Assembly (NCBI RefSeq): GCF_014644435.1
Contig: NZ_BMKR01000010.1
Location: 1-64,000 of the forward strand
Direction: 5' to 3'
Origin: Paenibacillus albidus
GTDB taxonomy: Bacteria; Bacillota; Bacilli; Paenibacillales; Paenibacillaceae
DNA: 64,000 nt
Position numbers and translations under genes: made by a program. The notes under the pieces were generated by a model. The model made no database searches. It was given only the letters and a program-made list of their open reading frames with translations, and was not told the origin of the DNA. Below are positions 35,001 to 42,487 of this stretch, piece after piece (position 1 is the stretch's first letter; each line of letters opens with the position of its first letter).

Positions 35001-35874
35001 GACAAGTCCTAGCCCAACTCCTGGCACAAGTCCAAGTCCGGCTCCTAGCGTAAGTCCAAGTCCGGTAGCCAGTCCATCGCCTAGCCCAATGCCTAGCTCG
35101 AATCCCGGCGTTGGAACAGGCTATAATCCAAGCCCTTCAGCAAGCTCAGGGCCAACGGCAACACCTTCAGCAGCTCCAACCAATCCTCCTGCGCCTGTGG
35201 ACAAGCCACAACCTGCCCTATTTATTGGCGGAGTGAAGACGGAAGCCTTGAAGGATGCATTTAAGATTAGGCTTGCGGAGGATAATCAACCCCCGGCTTC
35301 AGCAGCTTTTACTGACATTGCTGATCTGTGGAGCAGCCGGACGATATCGATCTTCCTTCAACTACAAGTCATCAACGGTTACGGGGACGGTACATTTAGA
35401 CCGAACCACAAGATCACCCGTGGTGAATTTGCCCAGGTCGTTACTAAGGTATTTGGCCTGACGGCAACAGATTCCCCGGTTGATCTCTTAAAAGATACCG
35501 AAGCCCATTGGGCTAAAGAGGCCATTGCTATACTGTCTTCTAACGGGATCATCTCCGGATATCCGGATGGAACCTTTAAGCCTGACCGGGAAATCAGCCG
35601 CGCCGAAATCGTTCTGATTCTTTCCAGAATCGTCAATTTCGATAACGCCCCTGCTCTGGAAAGTAAGGTTGTCTTCAGTGATACCGTAAACTCCCGGAAC
35701 AAGGAGCTGATTGCCAAGGCCGCCCAAATGGGCCTGATACAAGGTCAGGGCAATGGCAAATTTGCTCCCGAACAGGCAGCGACCCGGGCCGAAGCCTTAA
35801 CGATCCTGATGAACGCCCTTTGTTTGGACCCGGAATTAAAGACTTTATTGAGTCAATTCCCAAATCAACAATAA
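32017..35874 (+). CDS. SLH-anchored surface metallophosphoesterase
   Basis: A 1285-residue secreted protein. Residues 1-40 are a signal peptide (ALLNRATLFLLFISILAST). Next are a jelly-roll domain, Ig- and cohesin-like beta domains (about 215-440) and an SH3-like segment (YYAKVKTAQTPVYTNADSSS). A fibronectin-type domain (about 605-710) leads into a calcineurin-type metallophosphoesterase with motifs FVTDSHTNN, HGGDIVDD, IGNHD, MFHRPAYH and LVGHDHA (about 715-900), all metal ligands present. A TPGTSPSP-type linker follows (985-1040), then three SLH repeats (1098-1281; INGYGDGTFRPNHKITRGEF) that bind cell-wall polymers. It probably removes phosphate from extracellular substrates, like purple acid phosphatases. 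Preceded by GAGGAG and a possible attenuator. Confidence 0.92.
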   Translation: MLNRKLPHRFKALLNRATLFLLFISILASTLQPAGLILADTPHPDTLVIEDFEHNLSDNVLVQKRNFSGAMSLESDPRHVRSGLNSVRMDYDYIGIKENPSYIYVGPAAPLTLTGIPQKIGMWVYGNNDGHLIFSKFRDGNGKSFEVEYLDPDVGVNWTGWKYIEGEIPQDKVGPIKLEIYMRIEQSVMDKKNKGTVWVDDIRLVYEQDPSEDMGVPSLEMMSPGNEAQIDTQSPHIQLLAADTQSGIDPGSVQLSLNGHPVEPKYEAATGLISYQPSAALAGGYHTVQAAVYDMSGNPAGRSSTFFIREGIRYQLEGPSEVISNTTFQLKLQVKAAADLKDAYAQLNYDPQTLEITSADPAVDPSLVAQNEIDPVQGQYQIKLAGLGNDSLPDDGTLVQLNMTVKPSAKMERGELFKSITMSDGSFRMSAGEAVYALAPPHPYKIGFPYVLSIKGSSLHTPSTLRVTDAAGTPVEGVSVTLPNPLQPQYYAKVKTAQTPVYTNADSSSVLLSSAVQGEQFLSNGVISGEYTAVYLPDGKTVGWIASAELETGLLTEGWGLTDANGEIRTPLTTLALTSLDLQAVNGDKVSKVFTLNVVPQLGADKPEYVRTFVTEDMKSTLSIVWRTAPRVEQGVIQYVQASDFAGFDQPNIQEQAAEPELLMAPDRVGETLFHKGKLLNLLPGTEYRYRVGSPDHWSETFTFRTEATAPDAFSFLFVTDSHTNNEEAFHIHQNLMSNAFAKYPDARFVMHGGDIVDDGGKMMEWEQDMKAAQLYSGNVPSAYTIGNHDVKNGGKQVFTTALGLPGNGMKDQEYLTYSYDYEDTHFVVLNSEADEVDMQKQAVWLRDNLEASTKKWKVAMFHRPAYHTEDGRGPELVSHYLAPVLEELGVDLVLVGHDHALAWTYPMKKGQPLKDGSPGTVYLAGGSSGWKFYDAVKHDYLNYLYDDNFPVYSAININKDRILIEAIKSDGQMLQALTITKPKALEPDPEPTPGTSPSPTPGTSPSPAPSVSPSPVASPSPSPMPSSNPGVGTGYNPSPSASSGPTATPSAAPTNPPAPVDKPQPALFIGGVKTEALKDAFKIRLAEDNQPPASAAFTDIADLWSSRTISIFLQLQVINGYGDGTFRPNHKITRGEFAQVVTKVFGLTATDSPVDLLKDTEAHWAKEAIAILSSNGIISGYPDGTFKPDREISRAEIVLILSRIVNFDNAPALESKVVFSDTVNSRNKELIAKAAQMGLIQGQGNGKFAPEQAATRAEALTILMNALCLDPELKTLLSQFPNQQ

Positions 35875-35884
35875 ATGAAAACAG

Positions 35885-36103
35885 CTATATAGATTGAACT
35901 TTTAATTTTTAAATTTAGGATTGGATTGTGACTACGGCGAATGTTTGGACTTCCGGCCGCTGTTGTCTACAGATTTCTTTATTTATACCGCTCTACACGG
36001 TTGAAATCTGCAGACAAAGGCGGTCGCTTCCGCTCCTTCAGTTCCAAAATCCCCCTCCGTCACTGTTCCTATATTCTTATATTTTCAGGTTCAATCTATA
36101 TAG
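35885..36103. repeat. 219-bp dispersed repeat with terminal inverted repeats, copy 2
   Basis: Opens CTATATAGATTGAAC and closes with its perfect reverse complement GTTCAATCTATATAG. Length is identical to copy 1 at 6660-6878 and the orientation is the same. One arm of the inner inverted repeat reads GTCTACAGATTTC, so its pairing has one mismatch, where copy 1 is perfect. It lies just after the SLH phosphatase stop codon and before a terminator. Confidence 0.88.
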
Positions 36104-36115
36104 TCTCAAACCGTA

Positions 36116-36164
36116 AACAAGCAGCGAGTCCCCGGTTATAGGAGACTTGCTGCTTGTTGTTTTG
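36116..36164 (+). terminator. Intrinsic terminator after SLH phosphatase and repeat
   Basis: AACAAGCAGCGAGTC pairs with GACTTGCTGCTTGTT around a short loop, then GTTTTGG. The stem is long; it would end transcripts that pass through the repeat. Confidence 0.8.
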
Positions 36165-36291
36165 GTTCAATCAGCTTGCTTAAGTAACTAAGGGCAAGCA
36201 AAAGCGATCTGACTTCTGACAGCGCAAATAGTGCGTGTACATTCTCTTGTAAGAATTGCTTCTGCTCGAATAATGGAGAGGACGGACTGAC

Positions 36292-36654
36292 CCGCGGAAA
36301 AGCGGCAGCGGTCGCCTTTGTGTCCGGATTTTCACCGCTAAGGAGGATAAAAAAATCTGAATACAAGAGCGATTGGAACAACGATCCGTTCGCGGAGCGT
36401 GCATATTTTGGAGGCGTATTGACCGGGGGGGCTGATGACTAGCATCATTGTGCTGCTTAGCGTGCTTGTCCTAGGAATAGAGCAAACCGAAAACAGCACC
36501 TTTCCTGCCTTCGCATTGGCCAAATCCATTAATGTCGGCAATTTTCTGCAACGCGTGGAAGGCATATTGATCACTATTTGGATACTCACATTTTTCATCA
36601 AGATCTCACTGCTGTTTCTTTCTATTCTAAAAGGGACACAAACTGTAGCATCGG
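36292..36654 (+). pseudogene. Spore germination permease (GerB/YndE type) C-terminal remnant
   Basis: The plus strand encodes DPFAERAYFGGVLTGG, then, one frame over, LMTSIIVLLSVLVLGIEQTE, TFPAFALAKSINVGNFLQRV and EGILITIWILTFFIKISLLF, the last membrane helices of an endospore germination permease. The switch occurs at a run of seven G (36425-36431); six would keep the frame. Upstream codons back to about 36292 stay readable (RRIKKSEYKSDW), and the rest of the roughly 360-residue protein is absent. No partner gerA- or gerC-type genes flank it. It is a decayed fragment. Confidence 0.75.
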
Positions 36655-36684
36655 CTGGTTCAGAACCAGGTTCAAGCAGGCAAG

Positions 36685-37317
36685 CTAAAGCGCCAACGCT
36701 TCTTCTGTAATCCGTTTGATATCCACGGAAGAAATCGTCTCTTCATTCACCATATCGGGCAAAATCTGTTCCAAAAAGTACTCTACGCATTTTAAATTAA
36801 TGTTTTTGATTTTTACCAGGGCATTGCGGTACATCACCACAAACTCCCTTTCGGAGTTTCCTTTTTGCAGCTCGGAGAATGCTTCATAGACCTGGTCCAT
36901 TTTATCGGCAACCTCCAGAATCAGGCCTTCGATAGAATCATCCTTGCCTTCGCGCAGCTGGTTGTGGAAGATCCCCTTGAACTCCTCGGGAATATGCTCT
37001 TCTATGAAGTGATTTACCATGCCTTCCTCGACCTGTTGGATTAATACCCGCAGCTCCGGCGAGGAGTGTTTGACCGGTGTCTTGATGTCTCCAATAAAAA
37101 TTTCGCCGTAATCATGACTGCTCGTGATCTCGTAAAGCTTTTTCCAATCGATGACCACGCCCCCATGCTTCTCTTCAATATCGGCCAGGGTCTTGGCGTA
37201 TTGCACTACTTTCCAGGAGTGGGCTGCTACCGTGTGCACTTCGAATTTGAACTTTCCCGGGCAACGAAAAATTCTTTCAAGCTCATTCAGAGACCGAAAA
37301 TACGTGTGGATTCCCAT
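36685..37317 (-). CDS. HD-domain phosphohydrolase, YfbR-like
   Basis: A 211-residue soluble protein. It opens GIHTYFRSLNELERIFRCPG, with EVHTVAAHSWKVVQYAKTLA giving the first metal histidine, EITSSHDYGEIFIGDIKTPV the His-Asp pair, and LILEVADKMDQVYEAFSELQ the last aspartate. This is the layout of YfbR-type 5'-deoxynucleotidases, which hydrolyse nucleoside monophosphates. The ATG at 37317 has AAGGA ten bases upstream; a TTG at 37320 is an alternative. The gene is divergent from the mutarotase gene; no functional link is apparent. Confidence 0.8.
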   Translation of the reverse strand: MGIHTYFRSLNELERIFRCPGKFKFEVHTVAAHSWKVVQYAKTLADIEEKHGGVVIDWKKLYEITSSHDYGEIFIGDIKTPVKHSSPELRVLIQQVEEGMVNHFIEEHIPEEFKGIFHNQLREGKDDSIEGLILEVADKMDQVYEAFSELQKGNSEREFVVMYRNALVKIKNINLKCVEYFLEQILPDMVNEETISSVDIKRITEEALAL

Positions 37318-37495
37318 CAATCAGCCATCCTTTGTTATATATTTAGAGGTTGCCCAGGTCAAAATGGACTTCCTCACAGTATAGGCGGTCAGTGTTAAGC
37401 GAGGATTAACGCGCTGTCATCCCCTTAAGAAGTTTGATAGAATATGATCTAAGCCGGCAGCAAGCCGAACATTCATGTGAAGGGGGACAAAAGGA

Positions 37496-38377
37496 ATGAA
37501 TAAACGATTACAAAACGGAGAGGCCGAAGCCGTGATCAGTACGCTTGGAGCGGAGCTCGTCAGTTTCCGAAGAAAGGATACCGGTGCCGAATACATATGG
37601 AGCGGGGATGCCGCTTATTGGACAGGCCGTTCTCCGGTGCTGTTCCCCATCATTGGCGCAGCGAAGAACGGGGAGATCAAGGTGGACGGCCAAGCCTATA
37701 CGATCGGCAATCACGGTTTCGCCAGACGTTGCGAATTTACACTGGTCGAAGAAAGCGACACCACCGCAGTCTTCCTGCTGTCCCATAGTGAGAGCACCTT
37801 GGACAGTTATCCCTTTAAGTTCAACCTCTATATTACTTATACCTTAAACGGCAATCAGTTGGAGCTCGGATATCGGGTGGACAATATCGATGAGCAGGAC
37901 ATCTTCTTCCAGCTAGGCACTCACCCGGCTTTTAACTGCCCGTTTGCCGGAGAAGGGAGCCTGGCTGATTATTTCCTGGAGTTTGACGAGCCGGAGCATT
38001 TGGAACGGCTGTTTCTGAATGCCTCAGGTCTGCTGATCAGCGGCAAATCAGAGTCTGTTCTCCATGAGGAGCAGCAAGCTATCCTGCCGCTGAACCATGA
38101 AATGTTCTATGATGGCGCATTAATCTTCAGAGAGGTAAATTCCCGGCAGATCACACTGAAGAGCAAACTTTCCGCCACAAGTGTAGTGGTGTCCTATCAG
38201 GGATTCCCTGATCTTGGCATCTGGCAGCCCAAGGATGCTCCGTTTGTATGTATTGAACCTTGGCATGGAGTAGCGGATAGCGAACACTTTGAAGGTGAAC
38301 TTCAGGATAAAGAAGGGATTATCCGTCTTACGCAAGGTGCCGATTTCACCAGCTCCCTGACGATTGAAATCCGCTGA
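37496..38377 (+). CDS. Aldose 1-epimerase family protein (LacX-like)
   Basis: A 293-residue protein of the galactose mutarotase fold. Motifs include VLFPIIGAAKNGEI with the family arginine region before it (WTGRSP), AYTIGNHGFARRCEF with the catalytic-type histidine, QLGTHPAFNCPF, and FVCIEPWHGVADSEHFEGEL with the general-base glutamate. This is the LacX subgroup, whose sugar substrate is not settled; it interconverts alpha and beta anomers or sugar phosphates. AAGGGGG precedes the start, and a terminator follows. Single gene. Confidence 0.85.
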   Translation: MNKRLQNGEAEAVISTLGAELVSFRRKDTGAEYIWSGDAAYWTGRSPVLFPIIGAAKNGEIKVDGQAYTIGNHGFARRCEFTLVEESDTTAVFLLSHSESTLDSYPFKFNLYITYTLNGNQLELGYRVDNIDEQDIFFQLGTHPAFNCPFAGEGSLADYFLEFDEPEHLERLFLNASGLLISGKSESVLHEEQQAILPLNHEMFYDGALIFREVNSRQITLKSKLSATSVVVSYQGFPDLGIWQPKDAPFVCIEPWHGVADSEHFEGELQDKEGIIRLTQGADFTSSLTIEIR

Positions 38378-38393
38378 GTGGTACAACAAAAAA

Positions 38394-38425
38394 GGCCGCA
38401 GTTTCACCTGTCCGGTGCTGCGGCC
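38394..38425. terminator. Terminator between convergent genes
   Basis: GGCCGCAG and CTGCGGCC form the stem. On the minus strand TTTTTTGTTG follows, so it mainly serves the gene at 38457-38834; the plus-strand mutarotase gene can share it. Confidence 0.8.
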
Positions 38426-38456
38426 CTCCTTCCAAAAACAACGGGAAACCGCTGCT

Positions 38457-38834
38457 TCAGTCCTGATCCTTCTTGATCACAATCTCCGATCTGGGCGCTT
38501 CGGCTAAAGCTTCAGCGGATGGAGTAATATCTTTGGCGGATTCAGGAGCTGCCTCATTCGCATCGCCAAGCTCCGATATTTTCCACTGGTTCGCATGGAT
38601 CTCCGCCTTTAGCCCGAGAATGTGGTTTACATGGTTCTCGAACTGGGCCGGAGGCAGCGGCTCTGCTCCCGAGACAGCAGCTTCGAACAACAGCTTGCCC
38701 ATCGTCTGATATTCCTGGTCGATTTCTTGTTGCTTGTTGTGATTCTGCAATTTCAGCCGGTTAATCTCGACCATGGTCTTGGCTTTGTTCCCCGCCTCCG
38801 CCACGCCGGCTTTAAACTTGTCCAGAAAGCTCAT
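38457..38834 (-). CDS. Small coiled-coil protein, unknown
   Basis: Starting at 38834 after GGAGGAG, the protein has 125 residues: MSFLDKFKAGVAEAGNKAKT, then a helical segment VEINRLKLQNHNKQQEIDQE, and an acidic, low-complexity tail ending EIVIKKDQD. Similar-looking proteins in Bacillales carry a C-terminal zinc ribbon with two CxxC pairs after the same helical part. This one has no cysteine at all, so the ribbon is lost or replaced. Its role is unknown. It stands alone, downstream of the large amino-sugar operon's terminator. Confidence 0.7.
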   Translation of the reverse strand: MSFLDKFKAGVAEAGNKAKTMVEINRLKLQNHNKQQEIDQEYQTMGKLLFEAAVSGAEPLPPAQFENHVNHILGLKAEIHANQWKISELGDANEAAPESAKDITPSAEALAEAPRSEIVIKKDQD

Positions 38835-38984
38835 GTGTGGGCTCCTCCATTCTTGTGACAGCATGCCTTCTCCTTATCTTCGCCAACCCCTGAGAAATCC
38901 CTTCAAATTCAAGCCGATTTCATAGAGTACCTGCAGAATCAGCGGAACCATAGAGCCGGAACCGGCAGCAGCACCGTTAAACCA

Positions 38985-39026
38985 TAAAACAGGACGTTAT
39001 TCCGGTGTCTGACCGAACCAACGTCC
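38985..39026 (-). terminator. Terminator of the amino-sugar operon
   Basis: Minus-strand GGACGTT and AACGTCC enclose a further TTCGGT-CAGAC-ACCGGA pairing and are followed by TGTTTTATGG. It lies 44 bases after the last gene of the operon. Confidence 0.75.
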
Positions 39027-39069
39027 CGCTTCATTATATGTCCGTCCCCCGCAGATCTGCTGCGGCCAT

Positions 39070-40656
39070 CTACTTCTGTAGTTCTTCCTCCGTCCAGTGC
39101 AGCTGAACTCCCCGATCCAACAGCTGCTGCTGATAAGCTTTGCGATGAGCTGCCGATTCCTGAACCTCACGGGGGCTAAGCGCATGTTTCACTGCATAGG
39201 AAGCCAAAACCCCGGCGGCTTCTCCAATATTCCATTCGGTCGGATGCAGACGGTAGCATCCGTTCGCAATCTGGGTCATGGATATGTTTTTACAGGCCGG
39301 GAGCAGGTTCCGGATTCGTACAGGAATCAGAGCTCCCAGCGGAATTTCATAAGGATGATTAGGGATGTAGAAGGTCCGCTGGGTTACGGTTGTCGGATGA
39401 AGATCCAGATGATAACTTCCCACGCCTACGCTGTCTTCATAACGCTTTAATCCCTTGCCGCCACGCAGTTCCTGGCTCACATCAAATTCGGTGATTGTAT
39501 ACAGTCCGCAGATGCGCCGCGATTCCCGGATATAGGGAGCTTTTGCCAGTCCATCTGCGGTACCGAGCACATCCCCGCGTAGTCTCACGCCCGGATAACC
39601 CTGCCCGCCCTCCAGGCGCGGGGCCTCGGTCTGCAGCCAATACACCAGCGACAAAGTCAGCTGTCTGGCCCCTTCCAGATGCATTTTCCGCTCTTCCGGC
39701 GAGACACCGATCAATGGACCTGCATAATAATCGTTCAGAGCCCAATTCAGCAAGGTCACTTCCCCTTCGTTAAGCGGCTCTGACCATATCGAGGGATCAA
39801 CGATCCGGCGGTAATCCCACAGCGACACAATCCCCTGGTCATTTTGAAACATGGTGAACTGCTTCAGCTTGGTCGTATCTGCGGCGTCAGAAGCATACCA
39901 GCTGAGAATGGGATATGTCGAGAACGACGGAACATAGCGGAGCCAATGCTCATAATCCCGGGGACGCTCAATGGTAAAATCCCCGCCCGGCACATAATCC
40001 ACGGCCGCCACATGTGTGATGGACTGCATATCGAGCGGGTCCGCTTCCTCCAGGGCATGCGGCTCGCCAGTCTCCCGCCGGGATTCGGCGCCGCTGACAT
40101 GCTCTGCCCCGGCAAGCGGCAGCAAATCGCCACATTCGGTCGCATCCAGATAATAAGCACCCCGCAGCCGGATTTCCGCTCCGCTTTCTTGCTGCAGTAC
40201 GGTTACAGAGACGATCACATCGCCGTCTGTTTCCGCACGGACCGGCACTGTATGATAGAGCACCTCGATGCGTCCCGTGTTTATATACGGTGCCAGCATT
40301 TCATGAAGAACAGCAAGCGCCACCTTCGGTTCATGGGCCAGCCTGCTGACCCAGCCATTCCCCGGGTTCAGCAGGGGATCCTGGGCTGCAGCCTCCGTAA
40401 GCGGATAATTCCGTTTATAATAGTCCCTCACTCTGCTGCGAAATTCACGGTAGGAGGCCGTACTGCCGGACTCCTCAATCCAGCGGTGCTCATCGGGGGG
40501 AACCGCCTGCGAAGTAAGCTGCCCCCCAAGCCAGTCCGTCTCCTCCGTGAGTATTACGCGTTGCCCCGATTTGGCTGCTGCCAGCGCTGCCGCTGTCCCG
40601 CCGAGTCCGCCGCCGATGATAATAACATCACTCTCTTTGTCCTGTACCCACACCAT
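39070..40656 (-). CDS. FAD-dependent oxidoreductase (FAD_oxidored type)
   Basis: The start at 40656 (MVWVQDKESDVIIIGGG) has AAGGAGG eight bases upstream; a frame from 40815 would run into the ROK gene. The 528-residue protein opens with the dinucleotide fold IIIGGGLGGTAAALAAAKSG and RVILTEETDWLGGQLTSQ, and its C-terminal part has NISMTQIANGCYRLHPTEWN and IGEAAGVLASYAVKHALS, which close the FAD site. The family acts on sugars and related compounds but is poorly assigned. As last gene of a sugar-transport operon it may oxidise the imported sugar. It begins 32 bases after the ROK gene stop. Confidence 0.85.
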   Translation of the reverse strand: MVWVQDKESDVIIIGGGLGGTAAALAAAKSGQRVILTEETDWLGGQLTSQAVPPDEHRWIEESGSTASYREFRSRVRDYYKRNYPLTEAAAQDPLLNPGNGWVSRLAHEPKVALAVLHEMLAPYINTGRIEVLYHTVPVRAETDGDVIVSVTVLQQESGAEIRLRGAYYLDATECGDLLPLAGAEHVSGAESRRETGEPHALEEADPLDMQSITHVAAVDYVPGGDFTIERPRDYEHWLRYVPSFSTYPILSWYASDAADTTKLKQFTMFQNDQGIVSLWDYRRIVDPSIWSEPLNEGEVTLLNWALNDYYAGPLIGVSPEERKMHLEGARQLTLSLVYWLQTEAPRLEGGQGYPGVRLRGDVLGTADGLAKAPYIRESRRICGLYTITEFDVSQELRGGKGLKRYEDSVGVGSYHLDLHPTTVTQRTFYIPNHPYEIPLGALIPVRIRNLLPACKNISMTQIANGCYRLHPTEWNIGEAAGVLASYAVKHALSPREVQESAAHRKAYQQQLLDRGVQLHWTEEELQK

Positions 40657-40688
40657 ACTGCAAATCCTCCTTGTGACTGCCAGAATGA

Positions 40689-41588
40689 TTAACGTATCCG
40701 GTTCTCCGAAAGACGATCCAGCACAAGCTTGGCAACCCCAAAGCAGCCGGCCCGGTTCCCAAGCTCCGCCGCCACCACCGCTGCTGCGCCCAGTTTGTTT
40801 AACAAAAGCGGCCACCAGGTGGCCTGATCGTGGATGACTCCCCCGCCGATAATGATCAACTCCGGATCGACTGCCACGGCGATATTGTCTGCCACAAGCG
40901 CCACAGCCGAAGTGTACCGCTCCAGCACCTCTACAGCTGCCGCCTCTCCCTTGTCTGCTTCAGCCATAAGTTCTCTGCCATGCCCATAAGCTCTGCCCGT
41001 CAGCTCGTGACCCAGTCGCACCAGCGCGGTGCCTGAAATATATTGCTCCACACAACCCCGTTTGCCGCAATTGCATAGCCGTCCTCCCGGAACCAGCACG
41101 CTGTGTCCCCACTCGCCGCCGCTCCAGCGGGCTCCGCGTACCAGTCTGCCCGCAGTCATATAGGCACCGCCAACCCCGGTGCCCAGCGTCAGCATGACCA
41201 GATCGTCTTTACCGCGCCCTGCTCCAAGCCAAACCTCGCCCAACAGCGCCGCATTGGCATCATTCTCGGCAGCAGCGGGCAGCCCGAACTCGCTGGCTGC
41301 CCACGCCGTGAGCGGCATCCCCTGCCAGCCGGGCAGGTTGCCGGTGGCGTATACCACTTCCCCCGTCTCCGCATTCACCCTGCCTGCAGAAGCGATGCCG
41401 ATCGCTTGGGCTTCCGGGACCTGAACCATCAGTTCATCAATAAGCTCCCGCAGTTTGGCAAGGATTGCCTCCCGGCCCAGCCTGGCATCTGTAGCACGTG
41501 CCGCCTCCGCCAGAACCCTTCCATCTTCCCGGACGCCCAGCCCCTTGATCCCCGTGCCTCCGATATCCACACCGATGACTTGCCGCAC
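40689..41588 (-). CDS. ROK-family sugar kinase (NanK/glucokinase type)
   Basis: A 299-residue kinase. The phosphate-binding loop is VIGVDIGGTGIKGLGV (residues 4-19), followed by IGIASAGRVN, ENDANAALLGE with the catalytic-region aspartate, and LTLGTGVGGAYM. The ROK zinc site is CNCGKRGCVEQYISG with three cysteines and an upstream histidine (GEWGHSVL). With NanE in the same operon, N-acetylmannosamine kinase is the likely reading, though glucose or N-acetylglucosamine cannot be excluded. Confidence 0.88.
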   Translation of the reverse strand: MRQVIGVDIGGTGIKGLGVREDGRVLAEAARATDARLGREAILAKLRELIDELMVQVPEAQAIGIASAGRVNAETGEVVYATGNLPGWQGMPLTAWAASEFGLPAAAENDANAALLGEVWLGAGRGKDDLVMLTLGTGVGGAYMTAGRLVRGARWSGGEWGHSVLVPGGRLCNCGKRGCVEQYISGTALVRLGHELTGRAYGHGRELMAEADKGEAAAVEVLERYTSAVALVADNIAVAVDPELIIIGGGVIHDQATWWPLLLNKLGAAAVVAAELGNRAGCFGVAKLVLDRLSENRIR

Positions 41589-41656
41589 CGCATCCGCACC
41601 CCCGCTTCCCCTTTATTCGTCCGGACTGCTCCGATACAGCTGATCAGTCACACTTC

Positions 41657-42487
41657 TCAATAAATACGGTCAATGACGGCCCGCGCCGTCAACTCCTTCA
41701 TCTTTTTCGTCTCTTCGGCATGCCTGCGCGCCAGCCCTTCACACAGCAGATCGATAATGAACAGCTGAGAGATCTTGGCGCCCAGAGAACCGCCTTCCAG
41801 CGGCGATTCCTTCCCCGCAGTCAGCAGCACAATATCCGCGAGGGAGGCAATCGGAGATTTGGCGTAGTTCGTCATGGCAATGACCTTCGCGCCGTTCTGC
41901 TTCGCTTTCATCAGCATATCGTTTGTGTCCAGCGTACTGCCGGATACACTGATGCCAAAAGCGACATCGCCTTCGCCCATGGTTACCGCCAGCATCGACT
42001 GGATATGGCTGTCGGCAATCGCCTCCACACGCCGGCCAATCCGCAGGAAACGGTTCTTCGCATCCAGGGCGGTGATGCCCGAGGATCCCACACCAAAGAA
42101 TTGCACATGCCTGGCCCCGTCGATGCAGTCCACTGCCTGCTCCAGCTGTTCGCGGTCCAGCATCCCCAGGCTGGACTGGAGCACACCTGTCATGGAAGCG
42201 TACAAGTGGGTGGCATAGTCGCCTTCCCCCTCACCGCCTTCTTGCTGGGCCTGCTGCCGTTTCGGCAGCCCCTGGGCCAGCATCAGCTTGAAATCCTGGT
42301 ATCCTTTGAAGCCGATTTTGCGGCAGAAGCGCATCACCGTCGTCTCCCCGGTACCGGCAAAGTCAGCCAGTTCAGTTACCGACAAATAGATCAGATTATC
42401 AGGGTGGGCAAGCACACACTTGGCCACCTTCTGCTCCGATTTGGTCATGGAAGGATAGTAGGTATTAATTCGGTCGTTCATTTCCAT
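41657..42487 (-). CDS. RpiR/MurR-family regulator
   Basis: The 276-residue protein has the RpiR helix-turn-helix at residues 1-77 (YYPSMTKSEQKVAKCVLAHP, FAGTGETTVMRFCRKIGFKG) and a SIS sugar-phosphate isomerase-like sensor domain (HVQFFGVGSSGITALDAKNR, VSGSTLDTNDMLMKAKQNGA). It should sense a phosphosugar such as ManNAc-6-P or GlcNAc-6-P. Its start overlaps the nanE 3' end by 23 bases; the second ATG (42481) is also possible. Being inside the operon, it probably regulates it. Confidence 0.9.
   Translation of the reverse strand: MEMNDRINTYYPSMTKSEQKVAKCVLAHPDNLIYLSVTELADFAGTGETTVMRFCRKIGFKGYQDFKLMLAQGLPKRQQAQQEGGEGEGDYATHLYASMTGVLQSSLGMLDREQLEQAVDCIDGARHVQFFGVGSSGITALDAKNRFLRIGRRVEAIADSHIQSMLAVTMGEGDVAFGISVSGSTLDTNDMLMKAKQNGAKVIAMTNYAKSPIASLADIVLLTAGKESPLEGGSLGAKISQLFIIDLLCEGLARRHAEETKKMKELTARAVIDRIY

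Noticed and set aside
38874..38949. Short minus-strand frame MVPLILQVLYEIGLNLKGFL upstream of the coiled-coil gene.
   Set aside because: Coherent-looking but only 25 codons, no ribosome site, and it overlaps the tail of an operon terminator region; kept as a possible remnant only.
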